Assembly: GCF_000934545.1 (NCBI RefSeq)
Contig: NZ_CP010554.1
Location: 1,116,001-1,180,000 of the forward strand
Direction: 5' to 3'
From: Rugosibacter aromaticivorans
GTDB taxonomy: Bacteria; Pseudomonadota; Gammaproteobacteria; Burkholderiales; Rhodocyclaceae
Length of the DNA stretch: 64,000 nt
The position numbers and the translations under genes were made by a program. Shown here in pieces: positions 16,701 through 23,247 of this stretch. The stretch's first letter is position 1. Every line of letters starts with the position of its first letter. The notes under the pieces were generated by a model. The model saw nothing but the letters and a program-made list of their open reading frames with translations. It searched no databases and was not told the DNA's origin.

Positions 16701-17554
16701 CTATCGAATCGGTTCCACCAGAAAGAACGGGGCGTCTGCTTCGCCAATTGAGTGAGGACGATGCTCAGGACTCGCTGGTTTTATTGGTCGAACTGCTGGA
16801 CTCGATCCCGTTTAACGATTCCTCGCCGTTCAATTCAGGCTTCGTGTTCGATGTGGTGTCTAAATCCGTTCCGGATGAGGAAAACCGGGACGCGATGCGA
16901 GGCTACTACTGGAAGAATGTCTGTTCGAAACTGATCAAGTGGGACGCGAGTCGCACACTACCCCTGCTGGATGCTTTGCTTACCGAAATGGGCAAGGCCT
17001 ACCGCTTGAGCTACGACTCCAACGTCGTGCCTCTTGCAAACGAGCTCGTATTAGCTGACCCAGCCGGGGCGTGGGATATTGTGGAAATGCACTTTGAAGA
17101 ATCGCTTCCAAAATGGCGCGATGATCTTTTTCAGTGGCTCAAGGGTGGCCTATCCGGATTCGATGAAGAAGACCCGAGAGGAGCAATTGCTGATCTGCCG
17201 GTTCCCGAAATCCTCGAATGGATTGAAGAAGACCCCGAGCACAGAGCAGGGCTAATGGCTCATGCAGCACCCCGAACGCTTGATGACGAACATGGCGGCC
17301 GATTGACTCGAGAATTGTTGTACAGATACGGACAGTTCGACGGTGTGCGAAGTGGCATCAGTGCGACCTTTCACTCCGGAGGGTGGACTGGCCCAACAAG
17401 CGCCTACCTGAAGCGAAAGCGAGAGAAGTTTCGTCGATGGCTGGCGGGTGGTTTTGAGATCGAGATAACGCAGTGGATCGAGGCTGAGATTGAGTGCTTG
17501 GATCGGAATATAGAGCGCGAGGAAATCGACGAGGAACGTTCGCGATTCGATTGA
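13781..17554 (+). CDS. Large nuclease-like STAND NTPase, candidate antiphage sensor-effector
   Basis: This 1257-residue protein has three visible parts. Residues 40-90 resemble a PD-(D/E)xK nuclease of the Mrr/Cap4 kind: ADGGIDAEVN with D56, then a strand ending FQIKSG with Q81 and K83. A P-loop NTPase follows, with Walker A GEPGLGKT at 232-239 and Walker B LVLIIDEL at 282-289, plus a DNA-helicase-unlike winged region. From about residue 480 to the end is a long helical, repeat-like region without recognisable catalysis, suited to sensing. Nuclease-STAND-sensor order recalls Avs-type defence proteins, but I see no clear match to a named class. It stands alone beside a type III-like restriction locus. 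Codon use is less GC-biased than that of res and mod. Confidence 0.7.
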   Translation: MNNLLDVPIAAVTALTPERAVVVMRAILRSECGYAKLRPTVLTISSRLTIADGGIDAEVNVPPGPTIPTDCIFQTGLTGFQIKSGTSFKPWTPSSIRGELLDSRGKLYSEVERLIRRGGRYTLLCTGHDMTPEQRNDSRQQIAVVLAEVGFGGYEELIEVLGASQVSDFSERYPGTASLLAVDPIQEAWILEEWQRDAHMANVFEASPEQSQMIARIRAGLQGETKHIRVLGEPGLGKTRIVLESVKDENIAPYVLYIQHGSQFGQTRLFRQLLKTGYDKPLVLIIDELPESELSEIWKHLKPRCGSLKIVSLDHGRDETHDEEIERLHAPSLSDETIKKILVSRVGESRELDRWVAICEGSPRVAQAVADNLRANPDDILKPPSTVPIWARFIHGYSSRDESSARQIDCVTQHMALFSRFGYETPVGDEAAYIAKLIQKVDPTIGWARFQEIVQGLRAKKVLQGSRTLFFVPKALHIYLWKQFWERYGRGFDFTQTFKDMPESLHAWFMNMFKFAGDATAHVIDDILRPDGFFSERAALTSAKGSRFLSILAEANPAVVLRLLEATIGKWTDQELLDLKQDRQSLVWALEKIAVWPTLTVRAIQVLVRFATNENANFSNNSTGTLIGLFRIGPEAAATESTPEARLPAMLRLLRASGDEERRLGLKAMDAALDSRGMGFRIVGAEYQGLKERAKLWIPATYGDLWQAKLIYFQALVDETQTWPPSLRAEVCQALLEAVEQQIRTPPCTELAFQVLSVLVDDSTMPPEKLNRFFWHWQKYEDDGQHPEIVKRLQSFERRYTRRDLASRFQCYVIDVDWMEWDEDFRERHNKPKNRAKILVNALARRIAQHPERLSQIQHLLSPAKNAPTLWHFGEQIALNDATRAFLQPLTRLTLETKHHVCLHGYLSAVRASDPEFYLSTVRGFMGVQSTAWLGATIALRTDYDDELFAQCLDAQEKKWIDPLLFTVLRFGRAIESVPPERTGRLLRQLSEDDAQDSLVLLVELLDSIPFNDSSPFNSGFVFDVVSKSVPDEENRDAMRGYYWKNVCSKLIKWDASRTLPLLDALLTEMGKAYRLSYDSNVVPLANELVLADPAGAWDIVEMHFEESLPKWRDDLFQWLKGGLSGFDEEDPRGAIADLPVPEILEWIEEDPEHRAGLMAHAAPRTLDDEHGGRLTRELLYRYGQFDGVRSGISATFHSGGWTGPTSAYLKRKREKFRRWLAGGFEIEITQWIEAEIECLDRNIEREEIDEERSRFD

Positions 17555-17626
17555 CCTGGTTGTAATGCCCTTCCGTTGGAGGTCAAATGGGAGTGTCCTT
17601 GTACGGCAAGTACAAAGGCCGTTCGA

Positions 17627-17920
17627 TCAAGCGGTCAGCCCTTCGACCGCTCCTTGCGCAATGAGCTTGGCCTCGTAGCTATCCCGATCCAGCGGGCAAT
17701 CGATCAGCAGGCCGAAATCTTTATTGCTTAGTTTGCATTGCCTGGCCATCTGCGAGAGCAGGTTGTCGTCAATCTCGCGCGCACCGTGACTGGTCTTGGT
17801 GAAGACGCGCGATTTTTTCCCCGCCTTGGAGTGATAGTGAAAAAAGTTGTGGTCGCCCTTGGCGCGTTGGAAGCCTTTTGCTTCAAGGCTTTTTTCCACA
17901 TCGCTTTGCTTACGCGGCAT
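17627..17920 (-). CDS. HicA-like toxin-type small protein
   Basis: The 97-residue product begins MPRKQSDVEKSLEAKGFQ and contains KGDHNFFHYHSKAGK, which matches the HicA/YcfA fold: a conserved glycine followed by a histidine and basic strands, with H24 as candidate catalytic residue. HicA toxins are mRNA interferases. The protein is longer than classical HicA (about 60 residues), with an extra C-terminal helix region (SQMARQCKLSNKDFGLLID). Its start overlaps the end of the 355-residue gene by 11 bases, implying translational coupling. No HicB-like antitoxin is present, so the upstream protein may play that role. Confidence 0.7.
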   Translation of the reverse strand: MPRKQSDVEKSLEAKGFQRAKGDHNFFHYHSKAGKKSRVFTKTSHGAREIDDNLLSQMARQCKLSNKDFGLLIDCPLDRDSYEAKLIAQGAVEGLTA

Positions 17921-18977
17921 GAACGGCCTCGGTGAATCGAGTCCGCAAGGCCTGCTTCAACAGGCGGGCAGGTGCATCCAACTCATCATCAGAAGCTTGG
18001 GCGTATTCCCGCCAGAGCATCGCCAGTTGCTCGTGCAGTTCGGCAAGCAAGGTTTCGCGGGTGGGGGCGTAAACGTCGATGCCCAGTTCGCCGTGTTCGA
18101 TACACAAGAGTTGCTTGCTTTCATCCAGCGTGGGTTCGAAGCTAAGAGTGGGCGCGGCCTTGAGGGTAAGGCCACTATGCCGGACGGTGTCGAGCGCCAG
18201 CGTGGAGAGGTCGAGATCGCGGATGTCGGTCACGTCGATGATCTGCTTGGGTGCGCCTTGGTCGTCCAGCAGCACACGGCCTGTGACCTGGATCAGGTCG
18301 CGCCGCTTTTCATAGAGCAGGTCTTCGACGGCTTCTTCGTAGATGCACGCCAACTCTTTGCTGGTGGGCGGGTAGATGATGGTGACCTTGCGTTCAGTGA
18401 AGTCGATGCTTTTCAATTCACCGGTGACGACGCGTGCCGCCTCGCGCTGTTCAACGGGAACCAGCGTTTCTTCCACGAATGGGATGGTCTCGACATCGAA
18501 GGTGGCGAAGGAAACGTCGCGGTCGTCGTGCAGGCTCAATTTCCATTTGGCGTCCGCCCGGGGGGCCATGCCTTTGACGGCTTCCAACACGCGGCGGCGA
18601 ATGCGCTCATCGGGCAGGGCTGATGCCAAGCCCACCGTGCTCCGTGCGGACACGTGTTCCATAATCCCACGAAAGATGCCGAATGCTTTATCTGCCAAGT
18701 CTGCAACAACGAGTTCACCTGCTCCGCCGATTGTTACAGGCATGGCATAACTACCGGACTCGGGCAGTTGGCAAACGAGCTGGAACCGCTGGCTGGTGGC
18801 CGCAGAAACCCGCGCACGTTCCTTGATGCCGCGACCCTCAACATGTACCCCGATCAGTTCGAAGGCGCGCTGGGCATTCTCCAAAATCTGGACGAGTATC
18901 ACCGCCGGTACGGCATGCTCATCAGGCGTGCCACCATCAATATGAAACGAGAAGGAGGGTTTATTTGAATCAGGCAT
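17910..18977 (-). CDS. Hypothetical 355-residue protein paired with HicA-like toxin
   Basis: I do not recognise a named family over the whole length. Residues 1-60 begin with a beta-rich segment (SFSFHIDGGTPDEHAVPAV), the middle contains VTGELKSIDFTERKVTIIYP and a TGRVLLDD segment resembling small beta domains. The C-terminus (GIDVYAPTRETLLAELHEQL, then WREYA) looks like the short helical module found at the end of some antitoxin-like proteins. It is the first gene of a two-gene unit whose second member overlaps it by 11 bases. A regulatory or neutralising role for the toxin-like partner is inferred from context only. Confidence 0.65.
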   Translation of the reverse strand: MPDSNKPSFSFHIDGGTPDEHAVPAVILVQILENAQRAFELIGVHVEGRGIKERARVSAATSQRFQLVCQLPESGSYAMPVTIGGAGELVVADLADKAFGIFRGIMEHVSARSTVGLASALPDERIRRRVLEAVKGMAPRADAKWKLSLHDDRDVSFATFDVETIPFVEETLVPVEQREAARVVTGELKSIDFTERKVTIIYPPTSKELACIYEEAVEDLLYEKRRDLIQVTGRVLLDDQGAPKQIIDVTDIRDLDLSTLALDTVRHSGLTLKAAPTLSFEPTLDESKQLLCIEHGELGIDVYAPTRETLLAELHEQLAMLWREYAQASDDELDAPARLLKQALRTRFTEAVHAA

Positions 18978-19249
18978 GGTAGGGCAGCATTATGTCGCTA
19001 GAACCTTTTATATTCAATCATTTTGTGAAACAAAGGAAGTAAAGCGCCACACTGAATTACGATCAGTTGAGAAAATATAAAAGGAAGCGAAGATATGCCC
19101 GGTGCATTTATGCTCATATGGCGGCTGTTAGATAGCATTGCACTCCCTGGGCAATGGCGCAGGCCGCCGTCTCACCAGCGCCGACTTTTCGTCTGACGCG
19201 CTCACTCGCTAAAAACGCCTTCACCGCCACGCAGGTAACACCCGCAAAA
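18978..19249. other. Intergenic region with one dispersed repeat
   Basis: These 272 bases hold AT-rich leader sequence for the 355-residue gene (18978 to about 19100) and then a GC-rich block containing the dispersed repeat at 19166. A plus-strand open frame at 19154-19459 translates the repeat and the antisense of a vapC remnant; I do not accept it as a gene. Confidence 0.5.
19166..19189 (+). repeat. Dispersed repeat copy, intergenic, with 3' extension
   Basis: GCCGTCTCACCAGCGCCGAC plus TTTT, one mismatch to the core. It is followed by CGTCTGACGCG, which resembles CGTCCGGCGC after the T run at 21176 and 23224. The upstream text CCCTGGGCAATGGCGCAGG resembles that at 21046. Confidence 0.85.
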
Positions 19250-19411
19250 CTATTTATTGGTCAGTGCAGAGATGAGGCCAAGATGCTCGACGAAGGGATC
19301 AAAATCGCGGCCGCTGTAGAGCAGGCTGAAACCGCTTTCGATGCAGCGCGTGGCTATCACGGTATCGAGATGGCCTGGCCGATATCTCACAAGTTCGCTA
19401 GCAATGTTTTC
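19250..19411 (-). pseudogene. C-terminal remnant of a VapC-like PIN toxin
   Basis: In the minus strand the last 44 codons before TAG at 19250 read GHLDTVIATRCIESGFSLLY, SGRDFDPFVEHLGL. This is the usual end of VapC PIN-domain ribonucleases, including the conserved D (LDTVIA) and the RDFD acidic motif. Upstream, the frame is blocked by TGA at 19412, and neighbouring text continues in another frame, so the N-terminal half with its first acidic residues is lost. No partner antitoxin survives. It lies directly downstream of the DUF5615 gene and shows turnover of toxin genes here. Confidence 0.7.
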
Positions 19412-19459
19412 TCACCCGGCGAGAGCGGTCTGTTGTTGATGAAGGGAGGGGGAGAATAG

Positions 19460-19804
19460 CTATTGATCGTGGTGGCTAAGTTCGACGCAAGCGAGATTCT
19501 GCTCTGTCAATGCATGCTCGATTTCTTTGTGGTGATCCAGCAGGATGTTGAGCACGACCGTTTTGGAGCGATTCGGGATTTTGAGCCAAACAACTTGGGG
19601 CGGGTGGCCCGCGACAAGTGAGCGTTCCTGAAAATCAGAATCACGGCTGACGATCACGAAGCTGTTGTCTTTCGCGTATTGCCAGATTTCAGAATCGTTT
19701 GCGCCTTCCAACCCAAGCAAGGCAACTTGTGAAGAGCCAGGGAAGGCGGTTTGCAGGAAGGGGACGATGCGCCTCGACAGATTTTCGTCGAGCAGCAGTT
19801 TCAT
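19460..19804 (-). CDS. DUF5615 PIN-like toxin
   Basis: The 114-residue product starts MKLLLDENLSRRIVPFLQ, has the DSEIWQYAKDNSFVIVSRDSDF block and the WLKIPNRS segment. This is the DUF5615 PIN-like family, with acidic residues D7, E8 and DSDF as the likely metal site. Members pair with DUF433 proteins as toxin-antitoxin-like modules and are predicted ribonucleases. ATG 19804 overlaps the stop of the DUF433 gene (ATGA), indicating coupled translation. A GTG one codon upstream would add one residue. Confidence 0.85.
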   Translation of the reverse strand: MKLLLDENLSRRIVPFLQTAFPGSSQVALLGLEGANDSEIWQYAKDNSFVIVSRDSDFQERSLVAGHPPQVVWLKIPNRSKTVVLNILLDHHKEIEHALTEQNLACVELSHHDQ

Positions 19805-20025
19805 CACACGGCCACGGTGTACAGGTTGTGTTCGCGGTCTGCGGCAAAGGCGAGGCAGGCGCGGATATCCGCAGGCTCAAGTTCAGGGAAGTCTTCGATG
19901 ATGTCTGCTTCGTTCATGCCTTCGGCAAGCATCTCCAGCACGTCATAAACGCTGATGCGCAGATTGCGGATGCAGGGACGCCCGCCACGTTTGCTGGAAT
20001 CAAGTGTGATACGAGAGTCAGTCAT
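19804..20025 (-). CDS. DUF433 antitoxin
   Basis: The 73-residue protein has the DUF433 pattern: ITLDSSKRGGRPCIRNLRIS, then VYDVLEMLAEGMNEADIIED and DIRACLAFAADRE. It folds as a homeodomain-like helix-turn-helix and is the predicted DNA-binding antitoxin of the DUF5615 toxin that follows with a four-base overlap. Being first in the unit, it would accumulate before the toxin, and it probably autoregulates. No operator was identified in the 200 bases upstream, where I find no other gene. Confidence 0.85.
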   Translation of the reverse strand: MTDSRITLDSSKRGGRPCIRNLRISVYDVLEMLAEGMNEADIIEDFPELEPADIRACLAFAADREHNLYTVAV

Positions 20026-20235
20026 GTTTCACCACCTTGCCGGTCAGGTTGTTGAGCGCACTATAAGGGACATGGCGCGATTATTCAACCGCGTGACCAA
20101 TGTGATGCGTCCGTATCTGGAGGCGGTGGCGTCACTGCGGGCTTGGTCGCGTCGATTCATGCCAGCTATTGAACCTGGCCAAGGCGCGCAGCTTTGGCAA
20201 CAACCCGCTGCTTGATTATTTGCGGCCAAGAGCAT

Positions 20236-20256
20236 AAAGTAAGGATTCCTTACTTT
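20236..20256. promoter_or_regulatory. Perfect palindrome upstream of the AbrB-PIN operon
   Basis: AAAGTAAGGA, one central T, then TCCTTACTTT: ten-base arms with no mismatch, ending 19 bases before ATG 20276. The place and symmetry suit an autoregulatory operator for the AbrB/MazE-type antitoxin. The promoter itself is not obvious. Confidence 0.7.
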
Positions 20257-20275
20257 GGTGAATTGGAGGTTTGTC

Positions 20276-20521
20276 ATGCTTGCCAAAATGACCTCGAAAA
20301 ATCAGCTCACGCTGCCCAAGAGTGTGACCGCCGCCGTTGGCCCGGTGGAATACTTCGAGGTGGAAGCCCGCAACGGCCAGATCGTGCTGACTCCGGTGCG
20401 CATTCAGCGCGGCGGTGCCGTGCGCGCCAAACTGGCCGAACTGGACTTGAGCGAGCAGGACATCGCCGATGCGGTCGCGTGGGTGCGAAAATCGCCTGCC
20501 ACTAAAAAGCCGCGCAAGTAA
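20276..20521 (+). CDS. AbrB/MazE-type antitoxin
   Basis: The start at ATG 20276 is set by a strong ribosome site (TTGGAGG). The 81-residue product opens MLAKMTSKNQLTLPKSVTAA, the swapped-hairpin AbrB DNA-binding fold with its conserved K-S-Q-x-T-x-P pattern. The C-terminal half (LAELDLSEQDIADAVAWVRK) is the toxin-binding tail. It should neutralise the PIN-domain toxin encoded next, whose ATG overlaps its TAA by one base, and bind the palindrome just upstream. Confidence 0.88.
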   Translation: MLAKMTSKNQLTLPKSVTAAVGPVEYFEVEARNGQIVLTPVRIQRGGAVRAKLAELDLSEQDIADAVAWVRKSPATKKPRK

Positions 20522-20955
20522 TGCCCCGTTCACCCCGGATACCGCGCGTCGTGATCGACACGAATCTGGTGTTGTCTGCGTTGGTGTTTGCCCAGGGGAG
20601 GTTGGCCCCACTGCGCCATGCATGGCAAGGCGCTCGCTGTCAGCCGCTGGTTTCAAGCGTCACCGCCGCCGAGCTTATACGCGTACTCGCGTATCCAAAA
20701 TTCAAGCTCTCTGCCGAAGATCGGCAAGAGCTGCTGGCCGACTATCTACCCTGCTGCATCACGGTGCGCATGCCCGCCAAGCTACCTGCAACACCTGTCT
20801 GCCGAGACCCGTTCGACTTGCCTTTTCTGCAACTCGCCATCGCGGGCAAGGCGGAATACCTGGTTACCGGTGACCAGGATTTGCCGAGCCTCACCGGCCG
20901 ATTTATCTGTCCCATCATCGCTGCCGATCAATTCGTCAACACGCTAAATCCGTAA
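20521..20955 (+). CDS. PIN-domain toxin of putative toxin-antitoxin pair
   Basis: The 144-residue protein has the PIN signature VVIDTNLVLSALVF at residues 9-22, a second acidic position (TAAELIRVL near 48-56) and the C-terminal CRDPFDLPFLQLA and VTGDQDL motifs. Four acidic residues form the ribonuclease metal site and all appear intact. It is translated from an ATG sharing one base with the antitoxin stop. This subfamily with an AbrB partner is common in Proteobacteria. The pair closes the toxin-antitoxin cluster. Confidence 0.88.
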   Translation: MPRSPRIPRVVIDTNLVLSALVFAQGRLAPLRHAWQGARCQPLVSSVTAAELIRVLAYPKFKLSAEDRQELLADYLPCCITVRMPAKLPATPVCRDPFDLPFLQLAIAGKAEYLVTGDQDLPSLTGRFICPIIAADQFVNTLNP

Positions 20956-21187
20956 GGGCAGCAAAGATACCAAAAGTACGTGATTCCCCAATATGGCGTA
21001 GCGATGCTGGAGCCCAAGTCGGCCTTGACAGGATGGCGGCGCATTTCCCTGGGTGAGGGCACAGACCGCCGTCCGACCGTCCAGGGACGGCGCTGCACAA
21101 AAGAGTCCGAAAGCGGATTCCAATGTTCCAACATTCCCTGCGGTCAGATTCAAAGATACCGCTTCGCATAACTTTTCGTCCGGCGCT

Positions 21188-21215
21188 GCCCTGGGTGTGC
21201 GAGCGCATGCCCTTG
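21188..21215 (+). repeat. Displaced copy of an internal dnaJ segment
   Basis: The plus strand here and at 23410-23437 share GCCCTGGGTGTGCGAGCGCA with one C/T difference in the following eight bases. The second copy lies inside dnaJ. The copy here is outside any gene, on the far side of the GC-rich enzyme gene. Confidence 0.75.
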
Positions 21216-21297
21216 CAGTATGGTGATTTACTACAGACGCCGCATTGACTGGCGAGGCAGTTGTACGCAGCAATAGATGAAATGTTGCGATTGCAAT

Positions 21298-21321
21298 AAA
21301 AGTCGGCGCTGGTGATACGGC
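21298..21321 (-). repeat. Dispersed repeat copy, intergenic, consensus-like
   Basis: The plus strand reads AAAA then GTCGGCGCTGGTGATACGGC, an exact reverse complement of the core. It is about 180 bases upstream of the thiamine-diphosphate enzyme gene. Confidence 0.9.
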
Positions 21322-21501
21322 GAAGAAAGTAAGAATATCGCCGTAAACCGTCGCATTCACGCAGGAAGCGCTCAACGCCGACCGTTTGTTTGAACCCGGC
21401 TCCGCACAGATGGACCGTGCCTTGCCTTGCTCGCACAAATACACAGGTACTATTGCTATAGTTGCAGTTACATCACAACAACATCCCGAGGAGATATTTA
21501 C

Positions 21502-23154
21502 ATGAACACTGTTGATGCCATGGCGCAGCTGCTGCGCGAAACTGGCGTAACGCGCTTTGTCTGCTTTCCGACCAGTCCGGTGATCGAGGCCATGGCCAAC
21601 GCTGGCATGCGGCCCATCATCTGCCGCCAGGAACGGGTCGGCGTCGGTATTGCCGACGGCATTGCCCGCGCCAGCGCCGGCGCCGAGACGGCGGTGTTCG
21701 CCATGCAGTTCGGGCCGGGCGTCGAGAATGCCTTCGCCGGCATCACCACCGCTTACTCGGATAGCTCGCCGGTGCTGCTGCTGCCGCTTGGCCATCCGCG
21801 CCCGAAACAGGGCGTGCCGGGTTATTTCGACCCCGCCCTCAGCCTGCCGTCGGTAACCAAGCTGTACGAAACCCTCAACGTGCCGGAACGGCTGAGTGAC
21901 AGCCTGCGCCGGGCGTTCGTCGCGCTGCGCCAGGGGCGTCGCGGGCCGGCGCTGGTGGAAGTGCCATGGGACGTCGCGACGCAGGAGCTGAGCGAGCCGC
22001 CGGCGCCGCTCAACCTGCTGCCGCCAGTGCGCAGCCGCGGTCACAGCGCTGACATCGAGCGTGTCGCCAAACGCCTGCTGGCGGCCAAGCGGCCGGTGGT
22101 GCTGGCCGGTCAGGGCGTGCACTACGCCGGCGCCACGGCGCAGCTGGTGGCGCTGGCCGAATGGCTGGACCTGCCAGTGGCCACCACGCTGCTGGGCAAG
22201 GGCACCTTTCCGGAAGACCATGCGCTGGCGCTCGGCACCGGCGGTGTCGGCCTGCCCGGCGTGCTGGTGGACACATTGAAGGAGGCCGACCTGGTGCTTG
22301 GCGTGGGCAGCAGCCTGTCGCGCCACTACATGACGGTGAAGATTCCGGCCGGCATACCGGTGCTGCAGATCACCAACGCCCACGACGACATCGCCCGCGA
22401 GTACGCGGTGGAAGAAGCCGTGGTCGGCGATGCCGCGCTGGTACTGGACGACCTGCTGGCCTGCTTGCGCGACCTCACCGGCGGCAAGCCGCGGCCGCGC
22501 GAGGGGCTGCGCGCGACGCTCGCCAGGCGGCGGGCCGACTGGCTGGCAGCCTGGGCGCACAAGCTGGAGAACAACGAGAAACCCATGACGCCGTACCGGG
22601 TGATCGCCGAGTGCATGAAGGCGATTCCGCCGCGCGATGCCATTGTCACTCATGACGCCGGTAGCCCGCGCGACCAGCTGACGCCGTTCTACCGGGCGGC
22701 GCCCGGCGGCTACCTGTCGTGGGGCAAATCGCACGCGCTGGGCAGCGGCCTCGGTCTCATCATGGGCGCCAAGCTGGTGCATCCCGAGAAGGTTTGCATG
22801 AACTTCATGGGTGACGCCGCCTTCGGCATGGTCGGCCTCGACATCGAGACCGCCGTGCGCTGCAGCATCCCGACCATCACCGTGGTGCTGAAGAACTCGA
22901 CCATGGCGGTGGAGACGCAATCGATGGCCCGCTCGCACGAGCTCTACCGCACACGTGATCTGGGCGGCGACTACGCCGGAGTGTCGCGGGAACTGGGTGC
23001 CCATGCCGAGACCATCGAGGATCCTGCCGAGATCGGCGCCGCTTTCAAGCGAGCACGCGAGGTGACCGAGACACGCGGCCAGCCGGTGGTGCTGCAGTTC
23101 CTGACCAGCTCCGAGACGGCGGTTTCCGAGCGGGCCGCCTTCGGCATGTTCTAG
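21502..23154 (+). CDS. Thiamine-diphosphate-dependent enzyme, acetolactate synthase-like
   Basis: This 550-residue protein has the three domains of the family. The N-terminal pyrimidine-binding domain has the catalytic glutamate in ICRQERVGVGIADG. The central domain contains GQGVHYAGATAQL. The C-terminal cofactor domain has MGDAAFGMVGLDIETAVRCS ending in LKNS, a GD-x-N site with GDA for the usual GDG. The substrate is not evident; relatives include acetolactate synthase, benzoylformate decarboxylase and related 2-oxoacid enzymes. ATG 21502 follows GAGGAG. Codon third positions are almost all G or C, unlike every neighbour, and repeats flank it, so it was probably acquired horizontally. Confidence 0.85.
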   Translation: MNTVDAMAQLLRETGVTRFVCFPTSPVIEAMANAGMRPIICRQERVGVGIADGIARASAGAETAVFAMQFGPGVENAFAGITTAYSDSSPVLLLPLGHPRPKQGVPGYFDPALSLPSVTKLYETLNVPERLSDSLRRAFVALRQGRRGPALVEVPWDVATQELSEPPAPLNLLPPVRSRGHSADIERVAKRLLAAKRPVVLAGQGVHYAGATAQLVALAEWLDLPVATTLLGKGTFPEDHALALGTGGVGLPGVLVDTLKEADLVLGVGSSLSRHYMTVKIPAGIPVLQITNAHDDIAREYAVEEAVVGDAALVLDDLLACLRDLTGGKPRPREGLRATLARRRADWLAAWAHKLENNEKPMTPYRVIAECMKAIPPRDAIVTHDAGSPRDQLTPFYRAAPGGYLSWGKSHALGSGLGLIMGAKLVHPEKVCMNFMGDAAFGMVGLDIETAVRCSIPTITVVLKNSTMAVETQSMARSHELYRTRDLGGDYAGVSRELGAHAETIEDPAEIGAAFKRAREVTETRGQPVVLQFLTSSETAVSERAAFGMF

Positions 23155-23160
23155 CCGGCC

Positions 23161-23193
23161 GCTGCGGCACGGCGTTCAACGCCGTGCCGCAGC
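23161..23193. terminator. Strong perfect hairpin after the thiamine-diphosphate enzyme gene
   Basis: A 14-base perfect stem (GCTGCGGCACGGCG with its complement) encloses TTCAA, starting seven bases after the stop codon. No T tract follows, so it is either an atypical terminator or a 3'-stabilising element. A degenerate dispersed-repeat piece follows at 23208-23236. Confidence 0.6.
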
Positions 23194-23247
23194 CCATATC
23201 AGGCCTCACCGTCAGCGCCAGTTTTTCGTCCGGCGCCATCAGGTGCA

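Larger units (their letters stand above)
20956..21501. other. Repeat-rich intergenic region upstream of the thiamine-diphosphate enzyme
   Basis: I see no gene in these 546 bases. They contain one near-perfect dispersed-repeat copy (21298) and a degenerate piece ACTTTTCGTCCGGCGC at 21171-21186. At 21188-21215 is a 28-base tract matching an internal part of dnaJ (23410-23437) at 27 of 28 positions. The block CCCTGGGTGAGGGCACAGAC near 21047 resembles the flank of the repeat at 19166. The last 30 bases supply the ribosome site (GAGGAG) of the next gene. Confidence 0.6.

Noticed and set aside
19154..19459. A 101-codon plus-strand open frame
   Set aside because: It is the translation of a dispersed repeat plus the antisense of a vapC-like remnant.
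20944..23004. A 686-codon minus-strand open frame opposite the thiamine-diphosphate enzyme gene
   Set aside because: It mirrors a very GC-rich gene, where antisense stops are rare. It has no motif, start signal or homology, and it runs through repeat DNA.
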